From Mesorhizobium prunaredense (lineage in GTDB: Bacteria > Pseudomonadota > Alphaproteobacteria > Rhizobiales > Rhizobiaceae), in the NCBI RefSeq assembly GCF_900156895.1, contig NZ_FTPD01000026.1:56423-120422 (forward strand): 64,000 nt of DNA. The letters run 5' to 3'. Below are positions 26,364 through 35,030 of this stretch, piece after piece. The notes under the pieces were generated by a model, which worked only from the letters and a program-made list of their open reading frames with translations, ran no database searches and was not told the origin of the DNA. The stretch's first letter is position 1; the number at the start of each line of letters is the position of its first letter. The translations under genes were made by a program, and so were the position numbers.

Positions 26364-26383
26364 AGCTGTAGGGTTTTACAGGC
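26364..26383 (-). promoter_or_regulatory. lux/tra-box palindrome upstream of the luxI-type gene
   Basis: The core CTGTAGGGTTTTACAG (26366-26381) is a perfect 5-bp dyad (CTGTA/TACAG) with a 6-base spacer, the classical architecture of LuxR-type boxes. It lies about 57 bases upstream of the luxI-type start, where a class II activator site overlapping -35 would be expected. No second copy was found in the window. Confidence 0.8.
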
Positions 26384-26538
26384 CGGCGAGCCGAACAAAC
26401 TCAAACGCAATCTTGGCGAGCGAGACCACGCCTGCTCAAGCGCGGGTGCCGCGTTGATGGGGCATGTCGATCGGACCAAGCAAATTGGAGCGGCACCGCG
26501 CTCAGCGGTCCGACTGGAAGCGGAGGCGAGGGTTTATT

Positions 26539-27261
26539 TCAGGACGAGATAAGGCCGCGGTGCGCGGCCTCGGCCACAGCCTGCGTCACCGTCGACGCAC
26601 CCAACTTCGACCTGGCATTCTCGAGATGGAAGACCACCGTTCGCGTGGTGATGCCGAGAATAGTAGCGGTTTCTGGCATCTTCTTGCCGCGTGCCGCCCA
26701 AGAAAGGCACTGCCGCTCCCGTTGGGTGAGTGGCGCGTCAGCAAGCCGGGTCAGGCCCAGTTGGAGTTTCGCATAGACGTGCGAATGATAGTACAGCGCG
26801 GCAAGTTGTAGGGTATCCATCACTTCAGTTGGACGAACCTCGACACCTGCGTCCATATTGCCGGCGAGCGTGAACGCGGCGAATCGGCCGAAGCCTCCCC
26901 GAATCGGAACAGTCGCGCCACTGTGAATCCCGAACTTGCCGGCCTCAGCGAAAAAGCGCTGTTGAGAAACTGAGTGAAGTCGCAACGTCCGGCGATCCCA
27001 TTGAAACGACCGTTGTGATTTTCGAGCCAGCCCAACGATAGGGTCGATATCCTCGTATCTTTGCTCGATGTACCGTCGTGCCCATGAACCTGGATACGAA
27101 GAAAGCACCTTGAGCGCTGGTTCCGAAAAACCGAGATAGGCAAACCATCGGTAACCCAGCCGCGCCGCAAGACGGTCAGCCGCATTCCTGATACCGACCT
27201 CATCGTAGGCCGTTTCCAGCGCATCTACGAAATCACCGAAGGTAGCGTCGAGGAGTGTCAT
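26539..27261 (-). CDS. LuxR-family quorum-sensing regulator (TraR-like)
   Basis: 240 residues. The N-terminal autoinducer-binding domain contains YEDIDPIVGLARKSQRSFQWDR, with the conserved Asp-Pro and Trp. The C-terminal LuxR HTH is LTQRERQCLSWAARGKKMPETATILGI onwards. It should bind the lactone made by the adjacent LuxI-type enzyme and activate at the lux box at 26364-26383, some 155 bases beyond its own stop. It is divergent from a sugar ABC transporter operon, with two LacI-type operators in the shared region. This suggests nutrient control of its expression (inference). Confidence 0.92.
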   Translation of the reverse strand: MTLLDATFGDFVDALETAYDEVGIRNAADRLAARLGYRWFAYLGFSEPALKVLSSYPGSWARRYIEQRYEDIDPIVGLARKSQRSFQWDRRTLRLHSVSQQRFFAEAGKFGIHSGATVPIRGGFGRFAAFTLAGNMDAGVEVRPTEVMDTLQLAALYYHSHVYAKLQLGLTRLADAPLTQRERQCLSWAARGKKMPETATILGITTRTVVFHLENARSKLGASTVTQAVAEAAHRGLISS

Positions 27262-27292
27262 TCTTCGATCTTGACAGAGATTCGGCGTTATG

Positions 27293-27310
27293 CAAGAAAT
27301 CGTTTTCTCA
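27293..27310 (+). promoter_or_regulatory. LacI-type operator 1
   Basis: CAAGAAATCGTTTTCTCA, centred on CG at 27301/27302. It has the same core as four other sites in the window. It lies 32 bases upstream of the LuxR start and 160 upstream of the ABC ATPase start. Confidence 0.7.
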
Positions 27311-27351
27311 ATTATCCTCGCCGTGGCCGTTTACCGCCAGCGGGTATTACG

Positions 27352-27369
27352 TGAGAAAACGATTTCACA
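27352..27369 (+). promoter_or_regulatory. LacI-type operator 2
   Basis: TGAGAAAACGATTTCACA, centred at 27360/27361, 59 bases from operator 1. It lies in the leader of the first sugar ABC operon. Paired sites at this distance could support looping, which is inference. Confidence 0.75.
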
Positions 27370-27470
27370 AAGAGGCCAAGAATGGCCCTTGTTTGGGAGG
27401 AATCGATGAAATCAGGCGGTGCCTATGGTGGTCGGCGCGGTTTTCGGCCCGCCATGGCGACGTTGTCCTG

Positions 27471-29027
27471 ATGACCCGGAGCACGTCCTCGGCGACGCGG
27501 CCGCAAGCCCAGGCCGATAACAAACCATTTGCGGTGATCGACCGGATCACCAAGCGCTACGGTATCGCAACTGTGCTCGACGAGATCTCATTCGCGATCC
27601 ACGAAGGCGAGGTGCACGCGATCGTTGGCGAAAATGGCGCCGGAAAATCCACCATAGCTCGCGTGTTGGCTGGCCTCGCTAGGCCTGATAGTGGGCACAT
27701 TACAATCGACGGCGAAATCGTCTCTGATTTCTCGGTGCGGGCCGCGGAGGAACGCGGAGTCGTCCTCATTCATCAGGAACTCGCCCTTGCCGAACACCTA
27801 GACGTCGCTGCGAACATGTTTCTCGGACACGAGTTGCACCGCGGCGCCTTGCTTTCGATTGCCGAAATGACGAGACGCGCTCGCGAGATGCTCGCAAGAC
27901 TCGGCAGTTCTGTAATGCCCCGGCAACGGGTGTCATCCCTCCCCGTTTCCGACAAGCAGATGGTGGAAATCGCCAAGGCGCTACTGCGGGACGCAAAGCT
28001 CATCATCATGGATGAGCCGACAGCGGTGCTCACGTCGCGGGAGACGGAGAACCTGTTCACCCAGGTCGAGCGCCTGCGTCGGGAGGGCGTGGCCGTCGTC
28101 TTCGTTTCCCACAAGCTCGAAGAGGTCAAGCGCATCGCCGACCGCGTATCGGTACTCCGTGATGGGCGATACCAAGGCACTTGGAACATCGAGGATGTGA
28201 CCGCTCAGCAAATAGCCAACCTGATGGTAGGGCGGGAACTCAATCAAATATATCCGCCTAAGGCAGCAGCTCCGGCTTCCAGTGTTGCCCTTTCGATCAA
28301 TAACTTTTCGCCAGACATTCCATCACCACCGATCACCTTGGACATTTTCGCGGGCGAGATCCTAGGCGTAGCTGGCCTTGTGGGCTCGGGTCGTACCGAA
28401 CTCTTTGAATCACTCGTGGCTCTCCGCGGTAGCCGCGGTGGCGACTTGGCACTCTGGGGGCAAGCGATCCGACACAGTACGTACCGCGCCATGCTGGAAG
28501 CCGGTGTCGTCTACATAACCGAGGACCGCAAAGGGCGCGGCCTCCTTCTTAACGAGACCATCGCTCACAACGTTTCGTTCCTTGATCAAATCCTTTCACG
28601 GTTCCGGCTCGTGGATGCCGACAAGGAACGCAAGGCTCGCGATTGGGCGGTACGCGAATTCAGCATTGATGCGCCCTACCCCAATGTGCGCGTTGGCAGC
28701 CTGTCCGGTGGAAACCAGCAAAAAGTCATGCTTGCAAAGTCCCTGCTGAATCGGCCGCGTGTCATCGTCGTCGACGAACCAACTCGAGGAATCGACGTCG
28801 GCACACGGGCGCAAATTTACAGGATGCTGCGCCGCCTGGCTGATGAGGGAAACGCCGTTGTTGCGATTTCATCAGACATGCAAGAGGTCGTTGGTCTCAG
28901 CGACCGCGTGATGGTGATGCGTGACAACGCAATAGCCGGATTTCTGACCGGAACTGACATTTCCGAGGAAGAAATCGTGCAACTCGCGGCCGGCGTCGCG
29001 AACAATTCTCATGATGGTGAAAAATGA
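27471..29027 (+). CDS. Sugar ABC transporter ATPase (RbsA/MglA type)
   Basis: 518 residues with two nucleotide-binding domains, as in ribose- and galactose-type importers. The first has Walker A GENGAGKST, signature-like LPVSDKQMVEIAKAL and Walker B LIIMDEPTAV. The second has a degenerate P-loop (GLVGSGRTEL), signature LSGGNQQKVMLAKSL and VIVVDEPTRGIDVG. I chose the ATG at 27471; the frame runs back to 27255 but that part covers two operators and is not conserved, although no good ribosome site precedes 27471. It couples to the permease gene through an ATGA overlap. Confidence 0.88.
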   Translation: MTRSTSSATRPQAQADNKPFAVIDRITKRYGIATVLDEISFAIHEGEVHAIVGENGAGKSTIARVLAGLARPDSGHITIDGEIVSDFSVRAAEERGVVLIHQELALAEHLDVAANMFLGHELHRGALLSIAEMTRRAREMLARLGSSVMPRQRVSSLPVSDKQMVEIAKALLRDAKLIIMDEPTAVLTSRETENLFTQVERLRREGVAVVFVSHKLEEVKRIADRVSVLRDGRYQGTWNIEDVTAQQIANLMVGRELNQIYPPKAAAPASSVALSINNFSPDIPSPPITLDIFAGEILGVAGLVGSGRTELFESLVALRGSRGGDLALWGQAIRHSTYRAMLEAGVVYITEDRKGRGLLLNETIAHNVSFLDQILSRFRLVDADKERKARDWAVREFSIDAPYPNVRVGSLSGGNQQKVMLAKSLLNRPRVIVVDEPTRGIDVGTRAQIYRMLRRLADEGNAVVAISSDMQEVVGLSDRVMVMRDNAIAGFLTGTDISEEEIVQLAAGVANNSHDGEK

Positions 29028-30052
29028 CCCAGCAAGACACGACAAGGGCTTCCGTTTTTGCCGCTCACCCCGGCCGCGGTGAGGAGAAATCACGGTTCCA
29101 AATCGACTATGCGGCTTTCGGCCCGCTGCTTGCACTCGCCATCCTTATTGGGCTTGGAGCGATTCTAAACCCGACTTTTATCTCGATCGACAATCTTGAG
29201 AACGTGCTGGCGCGCTCCGCATTTATCGGAATCATCGCTATTGGCGCAACCTTTGTCATTACATCAGGTGGCATAGACCTCTCCGTGGGATCCATGGCTG
29301 CGTTCTCCGCCGCGACAATGATTGTCGTGATGAACGCAGCGGCTCCTTTAGCCAGTTCCGGCTATGCGGCGGTCGCCGCTGGTGTCGCTGCAGGCTTTCT
29401 GGTGACTGTTTTGGCGGGCCTTGTGAATGGAGCCGCCATTACGCTCGGCCGCATTGAGCCGTTCATCGTGACCCTCGGGATGATGGGGATCCTGCGATCG
29501 CTCGTGACGTGGTTCGCCGACGGCGGCGCCCTCACACTCGACTTCGCCGTGCGCGAGCTCTACCGACCAGTCTACTTCGGCGGTGTTCTTGGCCTGAGCT
29601 GGCCAGTCATCGCTTTCCTTGCGATGGCACTGCTTGGTGATTTCGTCCTGAGGAGAACCGTCTTTGGGAGGCACATTGCCGCTATCGGCTCAAGCGAAGA
29701 TGTCGCGCGATATTCGGCGATCAAGGTCTCCAGAATAAAACTCCTTGCCTATGTCGTGCAGGGCGTCTGCGTGGCCATCGCGGTTTTTCTCTATGTTCCT
29801 CGGCTCGGCTCAGCAACGCCATCGACGGGCTTGCTGTGGGAACTGGAAGCCATCGCGGCCGTGATCATAGGAGGCACATTGCTGAAAGGTGGCCGTGGTC
29901 GCATCTGGGGCACGGTGGTCGGCGTCCTGATCCTTAGTCTGATCAGCAATCTCCTCAACCTCACTAGCATCGTAAGCCCCTACCTCAACGGTGCCATGCA
30001 GGGTGCAGTGGTGATCATCGCGGTGCTGCTCCAGAGGCCAAGCCAACGCTGA
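29024..30052 (+). CDS. Sugar ABC transporter permease (RbsC type)
   Basis: 342 residues with eight to ten hydrophobic segments. It carries the family signature IGATFVITSGGIDLSVGSM near residue 75. It forms the membrane channel for the substrate delivered by the binding protein encoded next. It overlaps the ATPase gene by four bases. Confidence 0.92.
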   Translation: MTQQDTTRASVFAAHPGRGEEKSRFQIDYAAFGPLLALAILIGLGAILNPTFISIDNLENVLARSAFIGIIAIGATFVITSGGIDLSVGSMAAFSAATMIVVMNAAAPLASSGYAAVAAGVAAGFLVTVLAGLVNGAAITLGRIEPFIVTLGMMGILRSLVTWFADGGALTLDFAVRELYRPVYFGGVLGLSWPVIAFLAMALLGDFVLRRTVFGRHIAAIGSSEDVARYSAIKVSRIKLLAYVVQGVCVAIAVFLYVPRLGSATPSTGLLWELEAIAAVIIGGTLLKGGRGRIWGTVVGVLILSLISNLLNLTSIVSPYLNGAMQGAVVIIAVLLQRPSQR

Positions 30053-30110
30053 CGTGTCGGCCAGGCACATAACGTCAACCCAAGTCGGAAATTTAACCGG
30101 AGGAACAGTC

Positions 30111-31055
30111 ATGACACTGAAGAGAACGCTTATTGCTGCAACAATGCTCGGCTTGGCCGGCACTGCCACTGCCCAGGAAGAAAAGATCAGGATTGGCGTC
30201 TCGATTCCGGCTGCCACGCACGGATGGGCGGGAGGATTGAACTACCACGCCCGCCAGGCGATCGATCGGCTCCAAACACAATACCCGAACTTGGAAATTG
30301 TCCTGCAAACAGCGGCCAATGCCACCGAACAGGTCAATGACATCGAGGACCTGAACTCCGGGACGATGACGGCTTTGGTCATCCTTCCTTTTGAATCGGC
30401 GCCGTTGACGGCGCCCGTCAAGGAAATCGCCAGCCAAGGGGTCTACGTCACCGTAGTAGACCGCGGGCTGTCCGAACCGGGGATCGAAACGTTCCATATC
30501 GCCGGCGATAATCCGGCTTTGGGGCGTGAAGCTGCGCTTTACATCAATTCAAAGCTTCCAGATGGCGGCGAGGTCGTCGCCATGCGCGGCATTCCGACTG
30601 AAATCGACAATCAGCGCGTCGAGGGCTTCAAGAAGGCGCTCAACAGCAGCATCAAGATCCTTGACGAAAAGCATTCCAATTGGAATCGCGACGAAGGCTT
30701 TGCCGTCATGCAGGACTACCTGCAGCGCTTTCCGAAGATCGACGCCGTATGGACGCAAGATGACGACACAACGCTTGGTGTCATCGATGCGGCCCGCCAG
30801 GCAGGCCGTGAAGGAGAATTCTTCATCGTGGGTGGCGGCGGCATGAAACAGATCGTTCAAATGGTCAAGGAAGGGAGCCGCCAGGACGTCCCTGTTACGG
30901 TGTCATATCCACCATCCATGATCGCGACAGCGATCGAGCTCACGGCCGAGCACTTCGTGAGCAAGATTCCTCTTGATGGCCGGTACATCCTGAATACCTC
31001 CCTGATCACGAAAGAGAACGCGGACCTCTTCTACTTCCCGGATTCTCCGTACTGA
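30111..31055 (+). CDS. Sugar ABC transporter substrate-binding protein (Peripla_BP_4 type)
   Basis: 314 residues with signal peptide MTLKRTLIAATMLGLAGTATA and a type I periplasmic binding fold beginning EEKIRIGVSIPAATHGWAGG. The aromatic/Arg positions typical of sugar contact are plausible (HGW; VTVVDRG), but the ligand cannot be named. The ATG at 30111 has GGAGGAACAGTC before it. It is followed by a strong stem-loop at 31072-31096. Confidence 0.9.
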   Translation: MTLKRTLIAATMLGLAGTATAQEEKIRIGVSIPAATHGWAGGLNYHARQAIDRLQTQYPNLEIVLQTAANATEQVNDIEDLNSGTMTALVILPFESAPLTAPVKEIASQGVYVTVVDRGLSEPGIETFHIAGDNPALGREAALYINSKLPDGGEVVAMRGIPTEIDNQRVEGFKKALNSSIKILDEKHSNWNRDEGFAVMQDYLQRFPKIDAVWTQDDDTTLGVIDAARQAGREGEFFIVGGGGMKQIVQMVKEGSRQDVPVTVSYPPSMIATAIELTAEHFVSKIPLDGRYILNTSLITKENADLFYFPDSPY

Positions 31056-31071
31056 TCATCAGGTCGGCCTC

Positions 31072-31096
31072 CCCGGCGGCTCGGCGGGCCGCCGGG
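31072..31096 (+). terminator. GC-rich stem-loop after the first binding-protein gene
   Basis: CCCGGCGGC (31072-31080), a 7-base loop, then GCCGCCGGG (31088-31096), a perfect 9-bp stem followed by only TTT. It is either a leaky terminator or an mRNA-stabilising hairpin that raises binding-protein expression relative to the downstream dehydrogenase genes. Confidence 0.65.
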
Positions 31097-31127
31097 TTTC
31101 CACAACCTCAGCAGGGCTCAGGAAGCA

Positions 31128-32006
31128 ATGGCTGCAATTACAAAGCAGGACGAGATATCCGGCAAAATGCTCAACCGTTTCGATGGCAAGGTCGCGATAG
31201 TCACCGGTTCTACGCAGGGATTGGGAGAAGCAATTGCACACCTTTTGGTCGAGCGAGGTCTTTACGGCCTCGTTGTCACTGGGCGTAGCGAAGAGCGTGG
31301 CCAGAGGGTCGTTCAACACGTCCAGAAGCTTGGCTGCAAGGCGATCTTCGTGGCGGCCGATCTGTCCCGGCATGACGACGTGCTCAGGATCGTGGAACGA
31401 TGTGACGTGACATTTGGTCGAGTGGATGTTCTCGTGAATGCAGCCGGCAATACCGATCGAGGCACCATCCTCGACACCGAGGAAGCGCTGTACGACCAAA
31501 TCTTCGCTACGAATGTCAAGGCACCTTTCTACCTGATGCAGAGATGCCTCTCGATCATGGTCCGCGAAGGTATCAGGGGATCGATTCTTAACGTAATTTC
31601 GATGAGTGCGCATGGCGGACAGTCTTTTTTGTCAGCCTACTGCGCTGCGAAGGGCGCGCTGGTGACCCTCACCAAGAACACCGGCTTTTCAATGATGCGC
31701 TACGGTTGCCGCATCAACGGCCTCTGCATCGGCTGGATGTATACGCCGGGCGAAGAGCAAACGATGCGGCGCTGGCATGGAGCGACGGATGGCTGGCGTG
31801 CGGACGCGGAGTCCAAGCTCCCCATTGGTCGAATGCTCGACATGAGCGAAGTCGCAAGAACTGTCGCATTCCTATGCTCGGAAGAAGCGGGAATGATGAC
31901 TGGCTCCGTCATCGACTACGATCAGTCGATCCCGGGCTGCTTCGACGCAGTTCCGCAGCCCCCAGGGATCCCGCTCGGTATAAAGACCAAACCGCCCGTC
32001 GACTAA
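31128..32006 (+). CDS. SDR-family oxidoreductase
   Basis: 292 residues. A short-chain dehydrogenase with nucleotide-binding TGSTQGLG, NAAG and the catalytic YCAAK (SAYCAAKGAL) with an upstream Ser in VISMSAH. It probably oxidises or reduces a hydroxyl group of the imported sugar or its derivative using NAD(P). The C-terminal QSIPGCFDAVPQPPG extension is unusual in length. The ATG at 31128 follows CAGGAAGC; MLNRF at 31167 is an alternative start. Confidence 0.85.
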   Translation: MAAITKQDEISGKMLNRFDGKVAIVTGSTQGLGEAIAHLLVERGLYGLVVTGRSEERGQRVVQHVQKLGCKAIFVAADLSRHDDVLRIVERCDVTFGRVDVLVNAAGNTDRGTILDTEEALYDQIFATNVKAPFYLMQRCLSIMVREGIRGSILNVISMSAHGGQSFLSAYCAAKGALVTLTKNTGFSMMRYGCRINGLCIGWMYTPGEEQTMRRWHGATDGWRADAESKLPIGRMLDMSEVARTVAFLCSEEAGMMTGSVIDYDQSIPGCFDAVPQPPGIPLGIKTKPPVD

Positions 32007-32075
32007 CCAACATCGTCGGCCTGCCGCGGCAAGGGCCGCGTCAGGGCCTCGACGCTCAAGAATCTGTGAGGAAGC

Positions 32076-33074
32076 ATGGTGCTCAAAATCGGAATTCTGG
32101 GGGCCGCGCGGGTCGCGCCCATGGCGATCGTGGAGCCGGCTGCGAGACGCGAGGACGTCGAAATTGTCGCCATCGCGGCCGCTCGGCCGGGCAAGGCCGA
32201 AGCATTCGCCCGCGCGCACAACATACCCCGGTTCTATCGCAGCTACGAAGACGTCATCGCCGATTCCGAGGTCGACGTGATCTACAACGCCTTGCCACCC
32301 CATAGTCACGCTCGGTTTTCGATCCTTGCGCTCGAAGCGGGCAAGCACGTCCTTTGCGAGAAGCCGTTTGCCATGAGTGGTCCTGAGGCTCGAACTATGG
32401 TGGCGGCTGGAAGACGCTGCGGTCGACGGATCATAGAGGCGTTCCATGACCGGTATCATCCCATTTTTCTGTATCTCCTGGAATTGGTCGCGTCGGGACG
32501 CCTCGGGCGCATAAGCTCGCTCAAGGGTGTCTTCAATCACTCGATCGGTCCGGATGGCGGTGAGTTTCGTCACATTCCTGAATTCGGAGGTGGCGCGCTC
32601 ATGGATCTCGGTTGCTACCCGGTCCACTGGTGCCGCTCGCTTCTCAACGAGGAGCCCTCAATAGTCGCGGCGCGCTGCAAGATGTCCGACACCGGCGTTG
32701 ATGAGGAGATGAATGCTTGGTTGCGTTTTCCGTCGGGCGTCACCGCGGAAATCGAGACAAGGATGTCTCCTTCCTGGGATATGCATGCACGTTTCGAGGT
32801 AGCGGCCGAGCATGGGACAGTCATTCTGATCAACAGTCTCCTGCCCCATCGCGGTCATTCGGTGCTCGAAACGATCAACGGCAAATTCCGGGAATTCACG
32901 ATCGCTGGAGGCACGACCTTCGACTATCAACTGGGTGCCATCGTGACCGCCATTCGCAGTGGATCGCCCATGCCGACTGAAGGCACAGACCCGATTGGCA
33001 ATATGGACACGATCGATGCGATCTACCAAGCCGCCGGCGTAATGCGAGATGGCGTGGAACAGCTCATTTCCTGA
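32076..33074 (+). CDS. Gfo/Idh/MocA-family oxidoreductase
   Basis: 332 residues. An N-terminal Rossmann fold (KIGILGAARVAPMA), the EKP motif in VLCEKPFAMS with the catalytic-site Lys, and the C-terminal GGGALMDLGCYPVHWCR segment mark a Gfo/Idh/MocA dehydrogenase. Such enzymes act on inositols, sugars or sugar acids with bound NAD(P). It lies within the first transporter operon, between two SDR genes. Confidence 0.9.
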   Translation: MVLKIGILGAARVAPMAIVEPAARREDVEIVAIAAARPGKAEAFARAHNIPRFYRSYEDVIADSEVDVIYNALPPHSHARFSILALEAGKHVLCEKPFAMSGPEARTMVAAGRRCGRRIIEAFHDRYHPIFLYLLELVASGRLGRISSLKGVFNHSIGPDGGEFRHIPEFGGGALMDLGCYPVHWCRSLLNEEPSIVAARCKMSDTGVDEEMNAWLRFPSGVTAEIETRMSPSWDMHARFEVAAEHGTVILINSLLPHRGHSVLETINGKFREFTIAGGTTFDYQLGAIVTAIRSGSPMPTEGTDPIGNMDTIDAIYQAAGVMRDGVEQLIS

Positions 33075-33092
33075 TTTTCTGAGGAGCAGATT

Positions 33093-33779
33093 ATGTCTGT
33101 AGTGGTTATAACAGGAGCGGAACAAGGGCTGGGCCTCGCGCTGGCCAGGCTTTATGCCAATGACGGCTTCCGCGTCGTGGCCGGCTGCCTCAATCCGAAT
33201 CTCGAAGGGATCGTCGCGCTAGCCGCTTCAAGCCCTCAGGTTGAGGTCATTCCCCTCGACGTCACCAGCGAAAGCTCGGTTGCCGCGTTCGGCGACAGGT
33301 TGTCCGGACAGGCCGTCGACCTTCTCATCAACAATGCAGGCATTCATCGTCGCAAGGGATCGGCACCCGAGAGCGTGGTCTTCAGCGACTGGGAGGACAC
33401 GCTTCGCGTCAACACGCTGGGCGTGGCGAGAATCTCGTTTGCGCTACGCGCAAATCTCGTCATGGCGGCCCAGGCAAGGCTCGTAACCATCTCGAGCGAT
33501 TGGGCTTCGGTTTCGCAACATCCCGGGACCGCTTACGACTACTGCTCTTCGAAAGCGGCGGTAAACAGCGTCATGCGGGGAATGGCAATGAACTGGGCCA
33601 AGGACGGTGTGATCATCTTGATGGTCCATCCAGGCTGGACGCGGACAAAGATGGGCGGGGCCGACGCTCCGCTTCTTCCGGAAGATAGCGCAAGTCGCGT
33701 GAAGTCGCTCATTTCACGAACGACGACTGCGGATAACGGGCGTTATGTCGACAACCTCGGCAGCGATATGCCGTGGTAG
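33093..33779 (+). CDS. SDR-family oxidoreductase
   Basis: 228 residues. A classical short SDR with TGAEQGLG, NNAGIH and the YxxxK catalytic pair in YDYCSSKAAVNSV; Ser is in TISSDWAS. It is the last gene of the first operon and ends convergently 64 bases from the lacI gene. The substrate is unknown. Confidence 0.87.
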   Translation: MSVVVITGAEQGLGLALARLYANDGFRVVAGCLNPNLEGIVALAASSPQVEVIPLDVTSESSVAAFGDRLSGQAVDLLINNAGIHRRKGSAPESVVFSDWEDTLRVNTLGVARISFALRANLVMAAQARLVTISSDWASVSQHPGTAYDYCSSKAAVNSVMRGMAMNWAKDGVIILMVHPGWTRTKMGGADAPLLPEDSASRVKSLISRTTTADNGRYVDNLGSDMPW

Positions 33780-33843
33780 CCGGTTTCGTCTTCTTCCTAC
33801 GCGGCGTGGTCCCGGCGGCATGGCTACCGCGCCGGAGGAGAGC

Positions 33844-34866
33844 CTAGTTCGCGCGACCAGGTCCCGTGCTCCCCCGCACGACCAGGCTGATAGGAAGCTC
33901 ACGCTCTCTCAGGTGTCGGCGTTGCAGCGGTGATGCGAGAATGTAGTCAGCCGCAAGGCGGCCCATGTCCCGCGCCGGGACCTCCAGCGTCGTCAGCTCA
34001 GGCGCGGTAAGCACCGCGATTTCGAGGTTGTCAAAGCCTATGATCGAGATGTCCTTTGGAACAGCGAGGCCCGCTTCAACGCAATATTTGATCGCGCCCG
34101 CGGCGAGGATGTCGCTGCCGCAGAACACCGCGGTCGGACGTGGCGAAGAGGCCATCAGCATCTTCATCGAGCTACGGCCGTTCTCTATCTTGTAGGCGCC
34201 TTCGGCCACAGGAACCGAAGCAGCGTCGATATCCGCCTTGGCCAGTTCCCGCAGGAAGCCGTCCCGTCTACCCCTGGCCCGATCATTGTCCTGGGTGATG
34301 CCGGCAATCATTCCGAGCCTTGTGTGACCGAGATCGAGGAGATAACGCGCCGCGGCGCGCCCAGCCTTTTCATTGTCGAAGCCGACCGCGGCGCCCGCAT
34401 CGGTCGCGGTAGAAGTGTAAGTAAAAACGTAGGCGACGCGCTTTTGTTCGAGCATGGCCAGCGTTTGCGGGCGGTGCTCGGCGCCGACCAACAATACTGC
34501 CTCCGCCCCCCTTTCAACGAGGAGCTTTGCCTGTTCGTATTCCAGGTCGATATCATAGGTCGATGTATTCAGGATAAGGGAGACGCCCTTCTCCGCCAGC
34601 CGCGCCTGAAGGGCGTCGACCATGGTTGCGTAGATCGCATGATCGAGGGTTGGAATGATGGCTCCAACCAACCGTGTACGTGTTGAACGCAGCGCCCGCG
34701 CCGACCCGTTTGGCACATAGCGCAGTTCCGCTGCGGCACGAATGACTCGTTCGCGCACGCTCCTATTGACAGTGGGATTGCCGTTAAGGACGCGGGAAAC
34801 GGTGGCCGGCGAACACTCCGCCAATTTGGCGACGTCGATGAGCTTTGCGCCTTCCTCGTTGTCCAT
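33844..34866 (-). CDS. LacI-family transcriptional repressor of the sugar regulon
   Basis: 340 residues. The N-terminal LacI HTH (KLIDVAKLAECSPATVSRVLNGNPTV) includes the hinge-region RSTRTRLVGAIIP pattern, followed by a periplasmic-binding-like effector domain. It sits between two sugar operons. Operator-like palindromes lie in front of both operons and just upstream of its own start (34887-34904), so autoregulation and control of both operons are likely. The ATG at 34866 is preferred; a GTG at 34878 is in frame. The effector is unknown, probably the imported sugar or a derivative. Confidence 0.92.
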   Translation of the reverse strand: MDNEEGAKLIDVAKLAECSPATVSRVLNGNPTVNRSVRERVIRAAAELRYVPNGSARALRSTRTRLVGAIIPTLDHAIYATMVDALQARLAEKGVSLILNTSTYDIDLEYEQAKLLVERGAEAVLLVGAEHRPQTLAMLEQKRVAYVFTYTSTATDAGAAVGFDNEKAGRAAARYLLDLGHTRLGMIAGITQDNDRARGRRDGFLRELAKADIDAASVPVAEGAYKIENGRSSMKMLMASSPRPTAVFCGSDILAAGAIKYCVEAGLAVPKDISIIGFDNLEIAVLTAPELTTLEVPARDMGRLAADYILASPLQRRHLRERELPISLVVRGSTGPGRAN

Positions 34867-34886
34867 GCCTGCTTCCACCGCTGCCT

Positions 34887-34904
34887 TGAGAAACCGTTTT
34901 CTGA
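34887..34904 (-). promoter_or_regulatory. LacI-type operator 3 (lacI autoregulation)
   Basis: TGAGAAACCGTTTTCTGA on the plus strand, centred at 34895/34896, about 20 bases upstream of the repressor ATG. One of five related palindromes. Confidence 0.7.
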
Positions 34905-34960
34905 TAGCTCATTTTTCGTAGCTTAGCACCGGTTTTCTTGCTTTTCTGTGCATAAGTCAC

Positions 34961-34998
34961 TTGACACAAGGAGGTAATTTCAAGAAAACGATTTCTCA
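34961..34998 (+). promoter_or_regulatory. Promoter region with LacI-type operator 4 of the second catabolic operon
   Basis: A consensus -35 TTGACA lies at 34961-34966. The palindrome CAAGAAAACGATTTCTCA at 34981-34998 would cover the -10 region, so bound repressor should block the polymerase. The -10 hexamer itself is not clear. The CoA-transferase ATG follows at 35031. Confidence 0.65.
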
Positions 34999-35030
34999 AG
35001 GCCGTTCTCAGAAGGCCAGAGGGAGCGAAG

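Noticed and set aside
27255..27470. 72-codon upstream extension of the first ABC ATPase
   Set aside because: Covers two operators and the LuxR promoter area; RbsA-type proteins start close to the first ATPase domain.
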